Shown here: piece by piece, positions 24,638-31,938 of the stretch | How positions within the stretch are numbered: the stretch's first letter is position 1 | Layout: each line of letters begins with the position of its first letter | Origin: Planctomycetales bacterium | GTDB lineage: Bacteria > Planctomycetota > JAKEIC01 | Assembly (NCBI GenBank): GCA_022614695.1 | Contig: JAKEIC010000155.1 | Location: 1-43,317 of the forward strand | Direction: 5' to 3' | Length of the DNA stretch: 43,317 nucleotides | Notes under the pieces: generated by a model | What the model was told of the DNA's origin: nothing | Seen by the model: the letters and a program-made list of their open reading frames with translations, nothing else | Databases searched by the model: none | Program-made: the position numbers and the translations under genes

Positions 24638-25206
24638 CCGAGCCCTCGCTCCTCGACCTCGCGGGCCGCTTCGCCCGGTTCTGCGAGGGCGCCGGGGTCC
24701 CCTACATGGTCATGGGGGGCCTCGCCGTGGCGGTCCACGCGATCCCGCGACCGACCCTCGACCTGGACGTCACCGTGGACCTCGACCCTGACCGGCTCCC
24801 GGAGTTCCTCGAGCGCGCGACGGAGGCCGACTTCTCCGTCGCGGACCACTACAGGTCGGGCTTCTCCGATCCGCTCAAGGGCATGCGCAAGATCCAGATG
24901 CAGTTCTTCGCGGCGGGGTTGGTCCACGACGTGGACGTCTTCCTCGTGACGACGGACTACCAGCGCGCCGCCTTCGCCCGCCGCCAGAAGGCGAAGCTCG
25001 GGAGCCACGAGGTCTTCGTGATCGCCCCCGAGGACCTGATCCTGCACAAGCTCCTGACCGGCCGGGGCCGGGACGAGTCGGACGTGGACGACATCCTGAT
25101 GCTCTCGCGCCTCGACCTCGACTACCTGCGCCGCTGGGCCGGGGAGCTGTCGGTGCGCGAGACCCTCGACGGGAAGCTCCGGCAGCTGGAGATGGGGGGG
25201 ACCTAG
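24634..25206 (+). CDS. nucleotidyltransferase superfamily protein (AbiEii/DUF6036-like)
   Basis: A 190-aa protein with the minimal polymerase-beta nucleotidyltransferase core: MGGLAVAVHAIPRPTLDLDV, giving the glycine pair G28-G29 and metal-binding D43 and D45, and a third acidic strand in HDVDVFLVTTDYQ. The C-terminal helical half includes EVFVIAPEDLILHKLLTGRG and SDVDDILMLSRLDLDYLRRW, typical of stand-alone nucleotidyltransferases in toxin-antitoxin or abortive-infection pairs. Such enzymes add nucleotides to tRNA or proteins. The target here is unknown, but a tRNA-Pro gene follows in the opposite direction. A perfect hairpin lies just after the stop. Confidence 0.85.
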   Translation: MTEPSLLDLAGRFARFCEGAGVPYMVMGGLAVAVHAIPRPTLDLDVTVDLDPDRLPEFLERATEADFSVADHYRSGFSDPLKGMRKIQMQFFAAGLVHDVDVFLVTTDYQRAAFARRQKAKLGSHEVFVIAPEDLILHKLLTGRGRDESDVDDILMLSRLDLDYLRRWAGELSVRETLDGKLRQLEMGGT

Positions 25207-25211
25207 AAGGC

Positions 25212-25239
25212 TGACGGCCGGCCCTCGGGCCGGCCGTCA
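25212..25239. terminator. perfect 13-bp inverted repeat, bidirectional terminator candidate
   Basis: TGACGGCCGGCCC-TC-GGGCCGGCCGTCA is fully self-complementary apart from the 2-base centre. It sits 6 bases after the nucleotidyltransferase stop and 7 bases beyond the 3' end of the convergent tRNA-Pro. No T-tract follows, as is common in GC-rich genomes. Confidence 0.7.
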
Positions 25240-25246
25240 CTCGATC

Positions 25247-25324
25247 TGGTCGGGGCGACTGGATTCGAACCAGCGACCTCTTGCACCCCAAGCAAGCGCG
25301 CTAGCCAAACTGCGCCACGCCCCG
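25247..25324 (-). tRNA. tRNA-Pro (anticodon GGG), CCA encoded
   Basis: Reverse complement: acceptor CGGGGCG...CGCCCCG with discriminator A and an encoded CCA, D-arm GCGC...GCGC, anticodon stem CTTGC/GCAAG around TTGGGGT (anticodon GGG), T-arm GCTGG TTCGAAT CCAGT. A TAGGAT element at 25335-25340 lies 10 bases upstream. Confidence 0.95.
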
Positions 25325-25334
25325 GTGTGAGGGG

Positions 25335-25340
25335 ATCCTA
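25335..25340 (-). promoter_or_regulatory. -10 element of tRNA-Pro
   Basis: TAGGAT on the minus strand, 10 bases before the tRNA 5' end, in the 57-base gap after the toroid protein gene. Confidence 0.4.
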
Positions 25341-25381
25341 GCCCCGACTCGCGAGGCCCGTCAAGCCGCCGGACTCCCGCG

Positions 25382-28300
25382 CTACCGGCCCGCGGCCTCG
25401 AGCACGCGCAGGAACCGTCCCCGGAGCGCCTCGCCGCCGAGCTGAGGGTAGAGCGCCTGCGTGTTCTCGACGAGGGCCCTCGCCCGGGCCCGGTCCCCGA
25501 CCGCGAGCAGCGCCTCGGCGTGGAGGCAGCGGGCCTCCCACCAGGGGTCGGAGAACGGGGCGAGGCTCCCCTGGAGCTTCGCCGTGAGGTCGCGGGCGAC
25601 GACGGCCTTCCCGGCGCCGATCAGCGCCGCCGCCGCCCGCAGCTCGGCCGCGGGACCCGCCCCCGACGCCGCGAGGGCGAGCCACACGTCGGCCGCCTCT
25701 TCGTGCCGGCCGGCCGCCCCGAGGGCCTCGGCCCGCGCGCGGCGGAGCCCGGCGAGCGCGGCCGGAGAGGCCACGGGCCCGAACCGCTCGACGGCTTGGT
25801 CCAGCAGATCCGCCCCGGCGCCGGCGTCCCCGTCCGCCCGCATCCTCTCGGCGAGCGAGACGGCCAGAGAGATCGCCGCCTCGGCCTCCTTCGGGGCGAG
25901 GCTCCCCGGGGCCCCCCCCGCGACGAGCCCGAGCGCCTCGAGCGCCCCGCGCCAGTCCCGGAGCTGGAGCAGTGCCGAGGCGAGCCGGCGGCGGAGCGCC
26001 TCCGCCTCCTCCGGCGCCGCCCCCGCCACGGCCGAGCGGTAGGCCGCCGCGGCGCCGCCCGGGTCCCCGAGCCGGGCTCGCAGGTCCCCGAGAGTCCTCC
26101 AGATCGTGGAGCGCCCGGCGGGGTCGGGCTCCTCCCCGCGGCGGAGGATCTCGGCAAGGAGGTCCGCCGCGCGCCTCTGGTCCGCGCCCTCCAGCGCGAG
26201 CTTCGCGAGGAGCCGCCGGAGGCCCGGCGCCGCGGGGCCGTCCGGCGCCCGGTCGAGGACGGGTCGCAGGATCTCCTCCGCCCGCGCGCGGTCCCCGCGC
26301 AGGAGAGCCGCCTCGCCCTCCTCCCTCTCCGCCAGGGCGAGCCAGCCGGCCACCTCCTCAGCCCCGTCGGCGCCGGGGCGGTCGAGGTGCCGACGCGCCC
26401 ACTCGCGGAACCGGCCGAGCGCCCCTTCGGCGGCGGCCGCCGCGGCCGTCCTCTCGGACGGCGTCCCGCCGGCCGCCCGCCGGGCCGCCGCCGCCGCCGC
26501 GCGCGCCCGCTCCCAGAGAAGCTCCCCGTGGAACGCCGTCCCGACGGGGAGGGCGGCCAGCTCGTCGTCGGGCACCTCGAGGAACCGCGGCGCGGCCCGG
26601 TAGTAGACCTCGAGGGTGAGCACCGCCGTCGCCGTGGAGTAGACCCTCCCCCCCGCGCCGGACCAGACGTCCACGGGGTCCCACGACCCGTCGGCGCAGC
26701 CGCCGCCCCTCCTCTGGTTCCGCACGAGCACGTCCCGGCAGTTCGGGTTCCAGCGTTCCCATTCGGGTCCCCCGAGGGGGTAGAGGGCGAGCGACGTGTA
26801 GTACCAGCGGTAGAGGTTGATCGGGTTCTCCTTGAGGAACGTCTTCCCCTCGCGCCGGGCGGGCTCCAGGTCCCAGACCGCCGGCTCCGAGGAGACGTGG
26901 CCGGCCGCGCGCCGCACGAGGGGATCCTGCGGGGTCGCCCCCGTGAGGGACCGGCCCAGGAGCCCGACGGCCGTGAGGGCGTTGATCCCCCCCTCGGGCG
27001 AGGTGTAGCCGGTCTCGCCCTCGGGGGTCGTCATCGAGTCGAGGAACCGGCGGGCCCGCTCGAGGACCCTCGCCTCGGGAGGGAACCCCGCGGCGCGGGC
27101 GGCCGAGAGGGCCATGAGGCACCAGCCCGTGACCGACGTGTCCGACTCTCCCGAGCGCGGCTCGTACCGCCAGCCCCCGTCCTTGTTCTGGGCCGAGACG
27201 AGGAAGCCCGCCGCGCGGGCCGCGGCCTTCGCGACCGGCTCCCCGCCGGTCCCCATCCCGGCCGCCTCGGCGAGCGCGAGGGCCGCGATCGCGTCGTGGT
27301 AGAGGTTCCCGGGAAACCCGCCCTCAGGCTCCTGCGTCGAGGCCAGCCAGCGGAGCCCCCGCGCCACGGTCGGGGCGAACCCGCCCGTCTCGGCCGTCTG
27401 GCCCGCGCCGAGGAACGCGAGCAGCGCGAGCCCCGTGAGCCCCGTCCTCTGCTGAGGGCTCCCCTTCCCGCAGGTGAACGTCTCCTCGAAGTAGCCCCAC
27501 CACCCCTCGGCGTCCTGGTGGCCTGCGAGCCACCGGAGCCCGGCCGCGACGGCCTTCTCGGAGCCGTAGGTGCCCCCGCCGCGGGCCGCCGCGAGCCGCC
27601 GGCCTCCCCGGCCACGCCAGCCGTACTTCTCGGCTCCCGGCGCGAGGAGAGGGGTCTTCTCGACGAGGCTCTCGCGGAAGTCGCGGTCGTCGGGGGTCTC
27701 CGGCCGGTCCTCGAGGAGCCCCACGGGGACTTCGGGCAGCGGAGGGGACTCGGCGAGACGGTCGAGAGCGCTCGTGTCCCCCGGCTGCGGGAGGTCGGGC
27801 AGCGGGAGAGGCGGCACCGGTGGAGCGGAGAACGAGAGGTCCACGTGGATCGCCGGGGGCGGCCCCACGTTTACGACGAGGAAGGTGAGGAGGAGGAGGC
27901 CGGCGACATGGAGGACCCCCGAGACAGCCCACGCCGGAATGCCGCCGAGGTGCTCCCGCAAGGACCGGGGACCCGGGGGTGCAGGGCGGCTCCCGGCAGG
28001 AGGGGCCTGCTTCCCGAAGGCCGCCCGCCGGACGGCCCGGTCGGAGCGCGGGGTCTTCGGTCGGGACACCGGGGGGGCGCCGAGTCGCCCGAGCGCGTCC
28101 CGGGCGGCGTCCACGGCTTCGGAGGCTTCCCCGGCCGGCGCGTCCACGAGGATTGCACGGAGCGCCCGGGCCGGCCCTCCAGATCCCTCCGCGCGCGGCC
28201 TCGAGGCCGTTCCCGCCCCCACGGCCGAGACAGACCCGCAGGACGGGCACGACGAGTCCCCCCCCGGGCTCATCGTGGCTCCGCAGAAGGGGCAGGTGAG

Positions 28301-28387
28301 GTCCACGGGCGGACGGCCAGGAGCAAAGCCCGAACCGGCACGATCCCAGGGAGCTCCGCCCGGTTCGACGCCACGATGGTAACCCAT
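25382..28387 (-). CDS. zinc-ribbon, membrane, terpenoid-cyclase-like toroid and TPR protein
   Basis: A 1001-aa multidomain protein. It has an N-terminal zinc ribbon (C32, C35, C47, C50), a Pro-rich stretch, one membrane segment at about 150-174 and a Pro-rich linker. An alpha/alpha-toroid related to squalene cyclase/prenyltransferase folds follows, with internal repeats QDAEGWWGY, QEPEGGFPG and QNKDGGWRY at about 310-445. The last 350 residues are TPR-like helical repeats. The DxDD catalytic motif of true squalene-hopene cyclases was not seen, so it is probably not a terpene cyclase. Similar zinc-ribbon/membrane/toroid proteins are typical of Planctomycetota and are uncharacterised. The ribbon would be cytoplasmic and the toroid periplasmic. 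ATG 28387 is used; GTG 28306 is an alternative that keeps the ribbon. Confidence 0.78.
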   Translation of the reverse strand: MGYHRGVEPGGAPWDRAGSGFAPGRPPVDLTCPFCGATMSPGGDSSCPSCGSVSAVGAGTASRPRAEGSGGPARALRAILVDAPAGEASEAVDAARDALGRLGAPPVSRPKTPRSDRAVRRAAFGKQAPPAGSRPAPPGPRSLREHLGGIPAWAVSGVLHVAGLLLLTFLVVNVGPPPAIHVDLSFSAPPVPPLPLPDLPQPGDTSALDRLAESPPLPEVPVGLLEDRPETPDDRDFRESLVEKTPLLAPGAEKYGWRGRGGRRLAAARGGGTYGSEKAVAAGLRWLAGHQDAEGWWGYFEETFTCGKGSPQQRTGLTGLALLAFLGAGQTAETGGFAPTVARGLRWLASTQEPEGGFPGNLYHDAIAALALAEAAGMGTGGEPVAKAAARAAGFLVSAQNKDGGWRYEPRSGESDTSVTGWCLMALSAARAAGFPPEARVLERARRFLDSMTTPEGETGYTSPEGGINALTAVGLLGRSLTGATPQDPLVRRAAGHVSSEPAVWDLEPARREGKTFLKENPINLYRWYYTSLALYPLGGPEWERWNPNCRDVLVRNQRRGGGCADGSWDPVDVWSGAGGRVYSTATAVLTLEVYYRAAPRFLEVPDDELAALPVGTAFHGELLWERARAAAAAARRAAGGTPSERTAAAAAAEGALGRFREWARRHLDRPGADGAEEVAGWLALAEREEGEAALLRGDRARAEEILRPVLDRAPDGPAAPGLRRLLAKLALEGADQRRAADLLAEILRRGEEPDPAGRSTIWRTLGDLRARLGDPGGAAAAYRSAVAGAAPEEAEALRRRLASALLQLRDWRGALEALGLVAGGAPGSLAPKEAEAAISLAVSLAERMRADGDAGAGADLLDQAVERFGPVASPAALAGLRRARAEALGAAGRHEEAADVWLALAASGAGPAAELRAAAALIGAGKAVVARDLTAKLQGSLAPFSDPWWEARCLHAEALLAVGDRARARALVENTQALYPQLGGEALRGRFLRVLEAAGR

Positions 28388-28427
28388 TGCCCGCAGGCTG
28401 GTTACCGCGTAGCCACCCCTCGAGGCC

Positions 28428-28449
28428 GTACCAGGTACCAACCTGGTAC
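28428..28449. repeat. GTACCAGG palindrome / tandem TTGGTACCWGG
   Basis: GTACCAGG-TACCAA-CCTGGTAC is an 8-bp perfect inverted repeat in the 73-base gap between the radical SAM and toroid genes. Read on the minus strand it is also a tandem of TTGGTACCAGG and TTGGTACCTGG. An operator or a weak terminator is possible. Confidence 0.7.
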
Positions 28450-28460
28450 CAACGGGGCCG

Positions 28461-30338
28461 CTACGTCTTCCGCGTGACGGCGAAGCCCTTGTCCTCGGCG
28501 CGGGGGCCGAAGAGCGGGTGGGGGGCGGCCGGCTCGGCGGCCAGCTCCACCTCGCGACCGCCCGCGTAGACCTTGTGCTTGCCCTTGGCGGCGAACCAGT
28601 CGCGGACGCTCGCGGTGCGGTGCATCTTCTCGACGATCTTCCGCCAGCCCACGCCGGTGTTGTAGGCGCAGAACGAGATCTCGCCCATCTGGGTCGCGTA
28701 GGGGATGATGCACATCTCGGTCCGCCGGAAGTCGTAGGTGAAGAGGTCCTGGAACCACATCCCCATGACGGCCATCATCCCGAACCGGAACCTCTCCTTC
28801 TCGCCCGTGAGGCCCAGCCTGTTCCCCGTGTAGGAGTCGAAGGACCGCAGGATCTCCTTGAACGTGAGCCCGCGCGGAAGGGCCTTGGGCCTGAGGTTCC
28901 GCAGCATCGAGAGCCCGACGGCTACCCGCGTCCAGAAAGGCCCCCGGCCCCAGTCGTTCACGCGTTTCACGTCCTCGAGCATCCTCTCGACGTCGAGGAA
29001 CTGCGGGATCGGGGTGCACTCCTTGGTCTGCATGTTGACCATGAGGAACGTCGCCGTCCCGCAGTTGGGATGGCAGCCGCACCGGATCGATCCCCACTCG
29101 GCGTCCGGTCCCCGCAGGAGGTCGTTCAGGTCCGAGAACGGGCTCGAGGCCGAGAGCGGGAACCAGTCCCGCATCGGCTCGGAGAGGCCCGTCTGGTTCT
29201 TGAAGTCGTGCGCAAGGTGGCTGAGCGTGTAGCGCCAGCGCCGGCGCTGCTCGTCGGGGAGGTCCTCGTCGCGCCCCGTGAACGAGACGGGCTGGAACGC
29301 GAGCGAGTGGATCTTCTCGATGTTCTCGAGAGCGAAGCGGAAGATCGGCCCGACCTGGTGGTTGTTGAGCGAGTTCACGAGCGTCACGACGAGCGAGGCG
29401 GTGATCCCGTTCGCGTAGAGGTTCTCGAGGGCGCGCCGCTTCACGTCGAGGATGTTCCCGACCCCCCGGAGCTTCGTGGACTCGGGGTCCACGCCGTCGA
29501 ACTGCAGGTAGACGAACCGGAGCCCCGCCTCCCGCGCGCGGCGGCAGAGGTCGGGGTCCTGCGCGAAGCGGATCCCGTTGGTCGCGGCCTGCACGCTGAA
29601 GTAGCCCACCTTCTTCGCGTAGGCGACCGCCTCGACGAAGAAGGGGCTCATCGTGGGCTCGCCGCCCGAGAACTGGACCGAGAGCTGCCGCCGCGGCTTC
29701 ACCGAGATCGCGGCGTCGAGGATCCGCTGGATGTCCTCGAACCGGAGCTCGTGGACGTAGCCCACCTGGTTCGCGTCCATGAAGCAGGGGTCGCACATCA
29801 TGTTGCAGCGGTTCGTGAGGTCCACGGTCAGCACCGCGCCGCGCCCGTACTTCATCGAGCTGGTCCCGTGGTCGTGGAGCTTGTCGGGGGCGATCCGGAA
29901 GTCGCGGCCGGGGAAGAGCCTCTCGAGTCGGTTGAAGAACTCGACGTCGGTCGAGAGCAGGTCCTCGAAGTGGCCGTGGGTGGGGCAGTCCTTCTCGATC
30001 AGGACCTGCCCCTCGCGCTCGAGGATCCGCGCCTTCACCTCGCCCGGCGTCCCCTGGGTGAGGACCTTGAGATCCTCCTCGCCCGCCAGAATCCTCTCGC
30101 GCGTCTCGATCACGCAGCGCGGGCAGAGCGAGTCGGTTTCGCGCGGGAGCCCGAGGACGGGGAAGCTCCTCTCGCGGCTCTTGAGGAGCGGCGCCGGGGC
30201 CCACTTCGGCTGGATCCGCCCCTCGGGGAGGAACCGGTTCACCGCGCGCATCGCGGCCCAACCCAGGTGGCCGAGCCCGACGAGCGCGGTCTCCTTCGCG
30301 ATCCGGAACGCCTCGGGTATGGAGGGCGAGTAGGCCAT
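28461..30338 (-). CDS. radical SAM enzyme, COG1964 type (tetraether lipid synthase-like)
   Basis: A 625-aa protein with a CPRC pair near the N-terminus (C72, C75), an EKDCPTHGHFEDLLSTD stretch, then the radical SAM cluster RCNMMCDPC (C178, C182, C185) and QFSGGEPTMSPF. A cysteine-rich C-terminal half (RCGCHPNCGTATF, TKECTPIPQF) probably holds further Fe-S clusters. This order matches COG1964, the family of archaeal MJ0619, later shown to be the tetraether lipid synthase (Tes) that joins lipid tails. Bacterial members are proposed to make membrane-spanning lipids; an older proposal for the family was pterin methylation. The reaction here is therefore inferred. No start other than ATG 30338 fits well. 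It is divergent from the DUF3187-like barrel operon. Confidence 0.85.
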   Translation of the reverse strand: MAYSPSIPEAFRIAKETALVGLGHLGWAAMRAVNRFLPEGRIQPKWAPAPLLKSRERSFPVLGLPRETDSLCPRCVIETRERILAGEEDLKVLTQGTPGEVKARILEREGQVLIEKDCPTHGHFEDLLSTDVEFFNRLERLFPGRDFRIAPDKLHDHGTSSMKYGRGAVLTVDLTNRCNMMCDPCFMDANQVGYVHELRFEDIQRILDAAISVKPRRQLSVQFSGGEPTMSPFFVEAVAYAKKVGYFSVQAATNGIRFAQDPDLCRRAREAGLRFVYLQFDGVDPESTKLRGVGNILDVKRRALENLYANGITASLVVTLVNSLNNHQVGPIFRFALENIEKIHSLAFQPVSFTGRDEDLPDEQRRRWRYTLSHLAHDFKNQTGLSEPMRDWFPLSASSPFSDLNDLLRGPDAEWGSIRCGCHPNCGTATFLMVNMQTKECTPIPQFLDVERMLEDVKRVNDWGRGPFWTRVAVGLSMLRNLRPKALPRGLTFKEILRSFDSYTGNRLGLTGEKERFRFGMMAVMGMWFQDLFTYDFRRTEMCIIPYATQMGEISFCAYNTGVGWRKIVEKMHRTASVRDWFAAKGKHKVYAGGREVELAAEPAAPHPLFGPRAEDKGFAVTRKT

Positions 30339-30539
30339 CGAGACTCTCAGAACCGGCCGGACGACCGGCCCGGCAACCGGAAGAGACGGGACCCTACCAT
30401 GCCCCGGCAGCCAGGGCAACGGCCGTGCCGGACGAGGCTGGGGCGTCGGAGTGCCCCGCTGTCCACCGGCGAGGACGCGCGCGGATCCGACAGGGCGCCG
30501 GTAGAATCGCGAGGCCGGGGGCCCCTCCCCCGGCGCCCC
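30339..30539. other. divergent intergenic region between radical SAM and barrel genes
   Basis: 201 bases. It contains a TAGAAT -10 candidate for the barrel gene (30502-30507) and a perfect 8-bp hairpin, GCCGGGGG-CCCCT-CCCCCGGC (30514-30534), which ends 5 bases before the GTG start at 30540 and would hide the ribosome site. Nothing else recognisable. Confidence 0.5.
30502..30507 (+). promoter_or_regulatory. possible -10 element of the outer-membrane barrel operon
   Basis: TAGAAT, 32 bases before the GTG at 30540. A strong GC hairpin lies between it and the start codon. Confidence 0.4.
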
Positions 30540-31556
30540 GTGGATCTCGCAGCAGGAACCCTCCGAGCCATCGCCCTCGTCGGCCTCGCCGCCGGCGCGG
30601 CGCGGGCGGACGAGCTCCCCCGGGCGGGAGGTCGGCGACCGGAGCCGCGCGTCCCGCCGTTCCTCGAACCCCTTCGGGTCGCGAGCAACGGGGCGCTGCA
30701 GCACCTCGCCTACGTCCCGGAGATGGAGGGCGGCTCGCCGCTCGCCGCGGACGAGGGACGCGCCTCCTGGCGGGCCGGCGCCGCGCACACGGCCATCCCG
30801 GAGTCGGTCCCCGGGAACCGCCTGAAGGTCACGACCTACGAGGCAGCTCTCGGCGGCGCCTTCGGGCTCCGGCGACTGCTGCGGCTCGACGGGGACCTCG
30901 AGATCCGCGCCCAGCTCGTGGCCCACGCGGTCGAGGCCGGGGACGTGGACGAGGACCTGCGCGCGACGAACGACGGCCGGGACGTGATCCCGGACGACGC
31001 GGCCGGCCGACCCGGGTTCTCCGAAGTTCACGCGGGCCTCAAGTTCGCGGTGCCCGGGTTGGCGGACCTCGCCTCCCCCTCGGTCGTCCTCGCGGCCTCG
31101 TTCCTCGTCTCGGGAAAGGCCTCGATCGGGGGGGAGAGGCGCTTCCTCGCGACGGGTCGGGCGGAGGTGTTCGGAGGCGTCGCCGCGAGCGCGGGGTTCC
31201 GGACGGGGGCGGTCTCGGCGCTCCCGGCGTTCTGGATCCACGTGTTTGCCGGAGGCGTCTGGAGGGACCGCGAGGACGCGGTCTTCGACGAGGACGTCGT
31301 CGTGAACGGCGGCGCCGTCTACGGCGCGGCGCTCGCCTGGCCCGTTGCCGACGGGGCTGCGCTGCTCCTCCAGGCCCAGGGACACACGAACCCCTTCCGG
31401 GACCTCGACGACTTCAGCGAGGACCCGCTCTCCATACACGCGGGGGGGCGGGTGCTCGTCTCGGGGGTCCTCGTCGAGGCGGCCGGGGGGACCGGGCTCG
31501 TCCGCGGGAACGGACCCGACTGGACACTCGACTTCGCCGTCGTGTACACATTCTGA
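30540..31556 (+). CDS. DUF3187-like outer-membrane beta-barrel protein
   Basis: A 338-aa protein starting at GTG with a signal peptide (VDLAAGTLRAIALVGLAA then GAARA). The rest is a run of amphipathic strands with alternating hydrophobic residues, ending in DWTLDFAVVYTF, an aromatic C-terminus as required for BAM insertion. The layout (FLEPLRVASNGALQHLAYVP near the front, KVTTYEAALGGAFGLRRLLR, then repeated barrel strands) resembles DUF3187 proteins, which are outer-membrane barrels of unknown role. The assignment to DUF3187 is by impression. It is followed 1 base later by a CheY-like receiver gene. Confidence 0.7.
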   Translation: MDLAAGTLRAIALVGLAAGAARADELPRAGGRRPEPRVPPFLEPLRVASNGALQHLAYVPEMEGGSPLAADEGRASWRAGAAHTAIPESVPGNRLKVTTYEAALGGAFGLRRLLRLDGDLEIRAQLVAHAVEAGDVDEDLRATNDGRDVIPDDAAGRPGFSEVHAGLKFAVPGLADLASPSVVLAASFLVSGKASIGGERRFLATGRAEVFGGVAASAGFRTGAVSALPAFWIHVFAGGVWRDREDAVFDEDVVVNGGAVYGAALAWPVADGAALLLQAQGHTNPFRDLDDFSEDPLSIHAGGRVLVSGVLVEAAGGTGLVRGNGPDWTLDFAVVYTF

Positions 31557-31557
31557 A

Positions 31558-31938
31558 ATGAAGATCCTATTCGTTGACGACTCGAAGGTGACGCGCGCCG
31601 TCGTCTCGCAGGCGCTCCTCCACGGGCCGCCCGTGGACCTGGCGTTCGCCACCGACGGCGAGGAGGCGAAGGGACTCCTTGCGGGCGTGGACCTGGTCAT
31701 CACCGACTGGCTCATGCCGCGCACCGACGGCGTGGCCCTCACTCGCTGGATCCGGTCGCAACCCGCCTACCGCAGCACCCCGGTCATCATGATGACCGGG
31801 CAGGAGCTGGACCCGGCCCGGCTGAAGGAGGCCCGCGCCGCGGGCGTGAACCTCTTCATCGCGAAGACCTTCTCCGCCGACGACCTCCAGCGCGCGATCG
31901 GGCAGGTGCTCGTGCCCCCGGGAGGCGAACGGCGGTGA
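31558..31938 (+). CDS. single-domain response regulator (CheY-like)
   Basis: A 126-aa receiver domain without output domain. It has the acidic pocket LFVDDS (D7, D8), the phospho-acceptor aspartate in LVITDWLMP, the conserved Thr in VIMMTGQE and the Lys in LFIAKTF. It would relay phosphate from a histidine kinase, none of which is encoded nearby. It sits between the outer-membrane barrel gene and a HEAT-repeat protein gene with 1-base and 4-base junctions, so one operon is almost certain. Confidence 0.93.
   Translation: MKILFVDDSKVTRAVVSQALLHGPPVDLAFATDGEEAKGLLAGVDLVITDWLMPRTDGVALTRWIRSQPAYRSTPVIMMTGQELDPARLKEARAAGVNLFIAKTFSADDLQRAIGQVLVPPGGERR

Noticed and set aside
25382-28387. True squalene-hopene cyclase
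   Set aside because: No DxDD catalytic motif was seen and the domain is embedded in a zinc-ribbon/membrane/TPR protein.
30339-31742. Upstream extension of the radical SAM frame
   Set aside because: Antisense to the barrel and receiver genes; COG1964 similarity begins after ATG 30338.
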